DNA of 64,000 bases from Devosia nitrariae (lineage in GTDB: Bacteria > Pseudomonadota > Alphaproteobacteria > Rhizobiales > Devosiaceae): NCBI RefSeq assembly GCF_030160115.1, contig NZ_BSNS01000007.1:607501-671500 (forward strand), written 5' to 3'. Each line of letters begins with the position of its first letter. Position 1 is the stretch's first letter. The position numbers and the translations under genes are program-made. A model generated the notes under the pieces. That model was not told the DNA's origin. It made no database searches and worked only from the letters and a program-made list of their open reading frames with translations. Positions 63,384-64,000 of the stretch are shown here, piece after piece.

Positions 63384-63436
63384 GGCTGGCATTCGGGCCG
63401 ACCGAGCCCCCAAACCATGACGCCCGAATGCCAGCC
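63384..63436. repeat. 15-bp perfect inverted repeat
   Basis: GGCTGGCATTCGGGC (63384-63398) and GCCCGAATGCCAGCC (63422-63436) with a 23-base loop. The arms could form a stable RNA stem or a cruciform. Confidence 0.8.
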
Positions 63437-63463
63437 GCCCCCAAGTTGACCTAGTCAGTCTTG

Positions 63464-63497
63464 CTCCCGCTTCCCCCCGGAAGCGGGAGATTTGTTT
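63464..63497 (+). terminator. Terminator-like hairpin on plus strand
   Basis: CTCCCGCTTCC (63464-63474), CCCC, GGAAGCGGGAG (63479-63489), then ATTTGTTTT. A perfect 11-bp stem with a T-rich tail, with no annotated plus-strand gene just before it. Confidence 0.7.
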
Positions 63498-63515
63498 TGG
63501 GGTCTTGCGACGGCG

Positions 63516-64000
63516 TTATTGCTCGTAGATCGCCGCCCCTAGGATCGCGCCCGGCAGCCCGTTGTGCTCCTGCTGCACGAGGACGGCGACTCCATCGGAA
63601 TGATCGGCAAGGATCTCCGCCAGCGGCATGCGGATCTGCGCGCCCGCTCCCGGCTCCCAGACGCCAAGCGCCTGCCGCCCGGTCACCACGTGGCTGTAGA
63701 GGAGGGATTTGCCCTCGTTCTCGCCGCGCTCTATGGCGATCTCGGCGGCGTCGAGATAGGTCACGAGCCAGATCATCGCCTCGTCGAGCCCGGCCTGTCC
63801 CTCGATACTGATCGAGAGCACGCCGTCCTCGACTGCAAGAGCGATCGGTAGCGCCAAACCGGCTTGCGCGAGGGCCAGCGTGACATCGTGGCGTTTGGAC
63901 CCGACTACCCCCTTCTCGCCATTGACCACGATCTGCGGCGTGTAGATGCGCGAGGAACCCCATCGGCTCGCGTACGCCCGCTGCCGCTTGGAGTTGGCCT
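63516..64000 (-). CDS. DUF1223 family protein, C-terminal part (cut by window end)
   Basis: The frame runs off the window to the right. The visible residues RIYTPQIVVNGEKGVVGSKR, SHVVTGRQALGVWEPGAGAQIRMPL and GVAVLVQQEHNGLPGAILGAAIYEQ are the C-terminal half of DUF1223 proteins, whose N-terminal half is a thioredoxin-like CxxC domain (outside this window). Probably periplasmic. The internal GTG at 63929 is not a start. Confidence 0.85.
   Translation of the reverse strand, partial: ANSKRQRAYASRWGSSRIYTPQIVVNGEKGVVGSKRHDVTLALAQAGLALPIALAVEDGVLSISIEGQAGLDEAMIWLVTYLDAAEIAIERGENEGKSLLYSHVVTGRQALGVWEPGAGAQIRMPLAEILADHSDGVAVLVQQEHNGLPGAILGAAIYEQ

Larger units (their letters stand above)
63208..63515. 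other. 308-bp intergenic region with inverted repeats
   Basis: No coding sequence supported. It holds a 15-bp perfect inverted repeat (63384-63398 / 63422-63436) and a terminator-like hairpin (63464-63489) with a T-rich tail on the plus strand. As no plus-strand gene precedes them here, a small RNA is possible. Confidence 0.5.

Overview
This is a GC-rich, almost fully coding chromosomal segment of an alphaproteobacterium, most probably of the Hyphomicrobiales (Rhizobiales). The evidence is an HWE-type histidine kinase, tandem IalB-like secreted proteins, PCu(A)C/SCO copper genes, a K+-independent H+-pyrophosphatase, the hemC-hemD-COG4223-hemY operon divergent from tsaD-gpsA, the dapF-mtaB-ftsY-yciB run, and dispersed intergenic palindromes of a rhizobial type. 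A Devosiaceae-like member is possible, but that is inference. I see no prophage, plasmid functions, insertion sequence or CRISPR array.

Layout. 1-5.8 kb: amino-sugar uptake (ABC permease end, binding protein, ATPase, RpiR regulator, GH20 hexosaminidase). 6-11.7 kb: a large FAD/Fe-S oxidoreductase, a DoxX gene divergent from a TetR regulator with two matched operators, a PadR regulator with palindromes upstream, and a nucleotidyltransferase-like protein. 11.8-17.6 kb: the ffh-rpsP-rimM-trmD-rplS translation locus, split between trmD and rplS by three oppositely oriented copper-delivery genes. 17.8-24.5 kb: an acyltransferase/2OG-oxygenase-like pair, then dapF, mtaB, ftsY, yciB. 24.5-32 kb: hppA, a DHFR-like/SMP-30 pair with ECF-like promoters, a 5'-truncated SnoaL gene, ppa with a CPT-like kinase, small unknowns and a pterin dehydratase.

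32.4-38.3 kb is a signalling island: a membrane GGDEF-EAL protein, a FeeM/LuxI-like N-acyl amino acid synthase, an HWE kinase, and tRNA-Thr(CGT). 38.3-49.5 kb is housekeeping: haem genes, tsaD-gpsA-yciI-EVE, small membrane proteins, DedA, TypA. 49.7-64 kb: a VOC/sigma-factor pair, PAS-GGDEF-EAL, argG divergent from an Lrp regulator, a LysE exporter, acetyltransferases, rlmN, two IalB paralogues, thpR, a Bax-inhibitor-1 protein, a three-gene GNAT/secreted/DUF2794 operon, and a DUF1223 gene cut by the window end.

The genes are mostly core metabolism and translation with a modest regulatory layer. No clearly new defence or mobile system was found. The strongest leads are local: matched tandem TetR operators, paired ECF-like promoters with a probable stop-codon loss, the c-di-GMP/N-acyl-amino-acid island, the acyltransferase/oxygenase pair, an uncommon sigma factor joined to a VOC protein, and two structured intergenic regions that may encode small RNAs.
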